From NCBI GenBank assembly GCA_019245255.1, contig JAFARV010000036.1, forward strand, positions 1 through 8,701: a stretch of DNA of 8,701 nt, in the 5' to 3' direction. This stretch comes from Acidobacteriaceae bacterium (GTDB taxonomy: Bacteria; Acidobacteriota; Terriglobia; Bryobacterales; Bryobacteraceae). The notes under the pieces are model-generated. The model saw only the letters and a list, made by a program, of their open reading frames with translations. It was not told the origin of the DNA and ran no database searches. A program made the translations under genes and the position numbers. Positions 5,668 to 8,701 of this stretch are shown in pieces. How positions within the stretch are numbered: position 1 is the stretch's first letter; every line of letters starts with the position of its first letter.

Positions 5668-7254
5668 ATGACCAGTGTTGCTGCCGTGCCGGGTGTTTCC
5701 GTGGAAGCCTGCGTCGCCATTTCAAACGCTCGTCAGCAAGCCGTGCAGCGAGTGCTTACGACGCCCGCCATGGAATTCCTTGTGGAACTCCATCATCATT
5801 TCGATGCCCGTCGAAAGGACCTGCTGGCGCAGCGAGCGACCCGCCTGAGCGCGATCCGGCAAGGCGCAATGCCCGACTTCCTTCCCGAGACATGCAACGT
5901 TCGGGAGACCACCTGGCGCGTGGCGCCTATTCCCAAAGACCTGCTTGACCGCCGCGTTGAGATTACCGGACCTGTCGATCGTAAAATGATCATCAATGCC
6001 CTGAACTCCGGCGCAAGCGTGTTCATGGCTGACTTCGAGGATTCGAACTCGCCCACCTGGAAGAACAACATCGAGGGGCAGTCGAACCTCATCGACGCTG
6101 TCCGTCGCACCATTCAGTTCACTTCGCCTGATGGGAAAGAATACCGGCTCATCCAAAATCCCGCCGTCTTAATGGTCCGCCCGCGCGGCTGGCACTTGGT
6201 CGAGAAACACGTTCGCGTTGGCGGTGAACCCATTTCCGCATCTCTGTTCGACTTCGGTCTGTTCTTCTTCCATAACGCCGCCGAGCTGCTCGAGCGCGGT
6301 ACAGGCCCATACTTCTATCTCCCAAAGCTCGAAAGTCATTTGGAAGCTCGCCTTTGGAATGACGTTTTCCTTTTTGCTCAGGACCGGCTCGGGATCCCGC
6401 GTGGCTCAATCCGTGCGACCGTTCTGATCGAAACCATCCTGGCCGCCTTCGAAATGGAGGAGATCCTTTGGGAACTGCGCGAACATTCCGCCGGGCTCAA
6501 CTGCGGCCGTTGGGATTACATCTTCAGCTTCATCAAGAAGTTCAGTCACGATCCGCGCTTCGTATTGCCGGATCGTTCACAGGTCACCATGGATCGGCAC
6601 TTCTTAAAGTCGTACGTCGATCTCCTCGTAAAAACCTGCCACCGGCGAGGCATACATGCCATGGGCGGTATGGCGGCGCAGATCCCTATCAAAACCGACG
6701 ATGAGGTAAATGCCCGCGCGCTCCAGAAAGTCCGCGACGACAAACTCCGCGAAGTTCGCGCAGGGCACGACGGAACGTGGGTCGCACATCCGGGCCTGGT
6801 GCCGGTGGCACGTGAAGTTTTTGATGCTTACATGCCCCAGCCTAATCAGTTGTCCGTGTCTCGCAAGGATGTAAATGTTTCGGCAGCCGACTTGCTTAAG
6901 GTTCCTACAGGCGAGATTACAGAAGAGGGACTCAAATGGAATATCGATGTCGGTTTGCAATACCTGGCGTCGTGGCTCGGAGGCTTGGGTTGTGTGCCCT
7001 TGTACAACTTGATGGAGGACGCCGCCACCGCTGAAATCTGCCGGGCGCAACTATGGCAATGGGTGAAACACGGCGCCAAACTCTCCTGTGGCCGCACCAT
7101 CACACGCGGCATGGTAGAGGCACTCATTGAGGCTCGCCTGGAACATATTCGTGACCTGAGCCTGATGAAGGCAGGAGATGTGTTCGCCGCCCTCACCCGA
7201 AACCCTGAGTTCCCTGAATTCCTGACCGTCGCAGCTTACGAGTTCATTAACTAG
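5668..7254 (+). CDS. aceB: Malate synthase A
   Basis: Condenses glyoxylate with acetyl-CoA to form malate, the second glyoxylate-shunt enzyme, in the cytosol with magnesium. At 528 residues it is the A isoform, lacking the large insertion of the roughly 720-residue G isoform. Conserved blocks in order are FMADFEDSNSPTWKN (119-133), the glyoxylate-binding region LMVRPRGWHL (168-177) with Arg171, VLIETI (252-257) with Glu256 and GRWDYIFSF (280-288) with Asp283 as likely magnesium ligands, the signature GIHAMGGMAAQIPI (328-341), DGTWVAHPGLVPVA (368-381), and PLYNLMEDAATAEICRAQ (444-461) with Asp451 as the probable catalytic base. ATG 5668 follows GAGG by seven bases. Isocitrate lyase, its usual partner, is not in the window. 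The stop TAG (7252-7254) overlaps the ribosome binding site of the next gene, so the two are translationally coupled. Confidence 0.97.
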   Translation: MTSVAAVPGVSVEACVAISNARQQAVQRVLTTPAMEFLVELHHHFDARRKDLLAQRATRLSAIRQGAMPDFLPETCNVRETTWRVAPIPKDLLDRRVEITGPVDRKMIINALNSGASVFMADFEDSNSPTWKNNIEGQSNLIDAVRRTIQFTSPDGKEYRLIQNPAVLMVRPRGWHLVEKHVRVGGEPISASLFDFGLFFFHNAAELLERGTGPYFYLPKLESHLEARLWNDVFLFAQDRLGIPRGSIRATVLIETILAAFEMEEILWELREHSAGLNCGRWDYIFSFIKKFSHDPRFVLPDRSQVTMDRHFLKSYVDLLVKTCHRRGIHAMGGMAAQIPIKTDDEVNARALQKVRDDKLREVRAGHDGTWVAHPGLVPVAREVFDAYMPQPNQLSVSRKDVNVSAADLLKVPTGEITEEGLKWNIDVGLQYLASWLGGLGCVPLYNLMEDAATAEICRAQLWQWVKHGAKLSCGRTITRGMVEALIEARLEHIRDLSLMKAGDVFAALTRNPEFPEFLTVAAYEFIN

Positions 7255-7258
7255 GAGG
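7253..7258 (+). promoter_or_regulatory. Ribosome binding site AGGAGG overlapping the aceB stop
   Basis: A perfect AGGAGG begins inside the TAG stop codon of aceB and lies five bases before ATG 7264. It fixes the start of the downstream TPR gene and implies that ribosomes finishing aceB can reinitiate there. Confidence 0.85.
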
Positions 7259-7263
7259 ACGCT

Positions 7264-8701
7264 ATGGCGGCTTCAGCAATTACTGGACCTGCAAGAGCAA
7301 ACGTTCTTGCTCCTATCGAAGGGCTGCGGGCTGCACTTGCGTCGCGCCGGATCCACGAAGGTTTTGAACTGCTGCAAGCGAACCGGAACGCCATTGACCA
7401 CATCGGTCCGGGACAGCCTCGCTCGGCCGTGCTCGCAGGATACGTGGCGCAATGGGTCGATGCGGGATACGGAACGCCCGCACTGATAAGACAACTGCTG
7501 TCACGCTTCCCCGAGCGCGGTCGCGCGTCGCTCACCGTGGAAGAATTCGCACACCTGCGCATGGCCGAAGGCATCCTTCATATGGGTGCGGAAGAAATCG
7601 ACCGCTCCCTCGCCGCCTTCGACGTGATCCTCTCTCTCGCTCCCAGTCTCGATGATCAGGAACTGGTAGCTATGGCGCACTTCGGACGTGCGCGTTGCCT
7701 GAGGCGCAAGGGCGAATACGGAAAAGCTTATGGCGAGGTCGTGGTTGCTAAAGAAATGACGAACGCGCTCGGGTACCGCGGCCTGGGCGCGGTCGTCGCC
7801 ACTCTCGAAAGCTGGATCGCCTTTCGAAAAGGCAAGCTACGCGAAGCCGCCGCCACTCTTGAGAGTGCCGAAGCCGTTCTTGCCAGCGGCGATGATTTTG
7901 TCACCCTCGGAAATATACAATCTGCCTTCGGCCGCCTCGCCCAACATGAAGGGCGCTATGAGGTCGCCATTCAGCGCTTCACATCCTCCCTCGCCTACTA
8001 CCGGCGGCGCGATCCCGAACACCCGAACCTAGCTCGCTCTCTCGCCAATATGGCATACGTAGAACGCCTGTTGTCGCTTCAGATCAAGAAGAGGATCGAT
8101 GCCGGCGCGGCGCATCACAGCGCTGCAGGCGGCGCTGGAACTTCCCACCTGCGGGAACGGTTCCATAAACTTCGCAACGAAGCTCTGCAACACCTTGCCC
8201 AGGCAGGCGACATCTTTCAGAAACATTCTCGCTACCACGGCGCTGGAACGGTGCGTGTAAACTCGGGATTTCTTCATCTCGATGCGGGCGATTTCGATCT
8301 CGCCGCGAGCATGGCTTCCGAAGCCTTCCAACTCGGACAGGAAAAGGCAGACTACATTCTTATGGCCCGTGCACGCCTCCTGCAAAGCAGTATCGAAACT
8401 GCCCGTCTCGAAGAGATGCTCGAGGGCGAAGATCCGGAACAGCATGCACGCGCCGCTCGCGAGTGCGCCCGCGAAGCCATCGAGTATGCACGTAACACCG
8501 AACACACCCGCCTTCTTGCGCGCGCTCATCTGGCATTGGGCATCACATACTGTAACGAAGGGTTCGACGATACCGACGCGGCACGGGGCTGCTGCGACGC
8601 CGCTGCGGCGCTTCTAAAATCCGAAAGCTTCGACCCGCTCTGGGATGACGTACGTGCTCTTCGTGCGCGCATTGCCCACACCAATGGTGTCGACGCAACC
8701 C
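7264..8701 (+). CDS. TPR-repeat protein of unknown function, cut by the right edge of the window
   Basis: The frame stays open from ATG 7264 to the window end, giving 479 residues without a stop, so the C-terminus is missing. I do not recognise a named family. The visible protein is almost wholly alpha-helical, with tetratricopeptide-like helix pairs at about 136-167 (AHFGRARCLRRKGEYGKAY), 217-248 (GRLAQHEGRYEVAIQRF), 328-360 (NSGFLHLDAGDFDLAASMA) and 417-451. They show the usual small and aromatic positions and the Gly-x-Tyr/Phe turn. A charged linker rich in Ala, Gly and His lies at about 275-300. There is no signal peptide, membrane segment or catalytic motif, so a cytosolic protein-binding scaffold is likely. 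The first 100 residues are also helical but match no repeat clearly. Coupling to aceB suggests a role linked to C2 metabolism. An output domain, such as a DNA-binding or ATPase module, could lie beyond the edge. The function is not established. Confidence 0.8.
   Translation, partial: MAASAITGPARANVLAPIEGLRAALASRRIHEGFELLQANRNAIDHIGPGQPRSAVLAGYVAQWVDAGYGTPALIRQLLSRFPERGRASLTVEEFAHLRMAEGILHMGAEEIDRSLAAFDVILSLAPSLDDQELVAMAHFGRARCLRRKGEYGKAYGEVVVAKEMTNALGYRGLGAVVATLESWIAFRKGKLREAAATLESAEAVLASGDDFVTLGNIQSAFGRLAQHEGRYEVAIQRFTSSLAYYRRRDPEHPNLARSLANMAYVERLLSLQIKKRIDAGAAHHSAAGGAGTSHLRERFHKLRNEALQHLAQAGDIFQKHSRYHGAGTVRVNSGFLHLDAGDFDLAASMASEAFQLGQEKADYILMARARLLQSSIETARLEEMLEGEDPEQHARAARECAREAIEYARNTEHTRLLARAHLALGITYCNEGFDDTDAARGCCDAAAALLKSESFDPLWDDVRALRARIAHTNGVDAT

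Noticed and set aside
5481..5725. Minus-strand open frames of 78-79 codons spanning the glpX-aceB intergenic region
   Set aside because: They overlap the start of aceB, have no recognisable domain, and cover the region needed for both promoters. They are most likely chance frames.
8029..8529. Minus-strand open frame of 166 codons opposite the TPR gene
   Set aside because: The plus-strand frame is continuous with a perfect ribosome binding site and TPR-like repeats. The antisense frame has none of these.

Overview
The window reads as an ordinary stretch of a bacterial chromosome, moderately GC-rich by eye, dense with housekeeping and central-metabolism genes. There is no insertion sequence, integrase, phage gene, CRISPR array or toxin module. 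The organism cannot be fixed from the sequence alone. The mix of a single-domain phenylalanine 4-hydroxylase, a UDP-glucuronate decarboxylase, a class II fructose-bisphosphatase and malate synthase A would fit a free-living soil heterotroph. An Acidobacteriota-like genome is my best guess, held with low confidence.

Layout. (1) Bases 5-2748, plus strand: an MFS transporter of the oxalate/formate-antiporter-like type, then msrA (methionine sulfoxide reductase A) practically abutting it, then a hairpin and phhA (phenylalanine 4-hydroxylase). (2) Bases 2696-3682, minus strand: a UDP-glucuronic acid decarboxylase (UDP-xylose synthase) whose 3' end overlaps the 3' end of phhA by 53 bases. (3) Bases 3803-3878, plus strand: tRNA-Lys with anticodon CTT and encoded CCA, preceded by an extended -10 promoter. 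(4) Bases 3943-5445, minus strand: glpX (class II fructose-1,6-bisphosphatase) followed after about 12 bases by a small two-CBS-domain protein, probably one operon. (5) A 216-base divergent control region. (6) Bases 5668-8701, plus strand: aceB (malate synthase A) and, with its ribosome binding site overlapping the aceB stop codon, a long TPR-repeat protein that runs off the right edge.

How the genes may work together. glpX and aceB face each other across one intergenic region. They encode the fructose-bisphosphatase step of gluconeogenesis and the malate-forming step of the glyoxylate shunt, both needed for growth on acetate, fatty acids or other C2 compounds. Each is followed by a small or unknown partner that could be regulatory: a CBS-pair protein after glpX and a TPR protein after aceB. 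The TPR gene is the least explained item in the window. I found no clearly novel system. The best leads are the aceB-TPR pair, the glpX-CBS pair and repeated GCCCGA motifs at the putative promoters between glpX and aceB.
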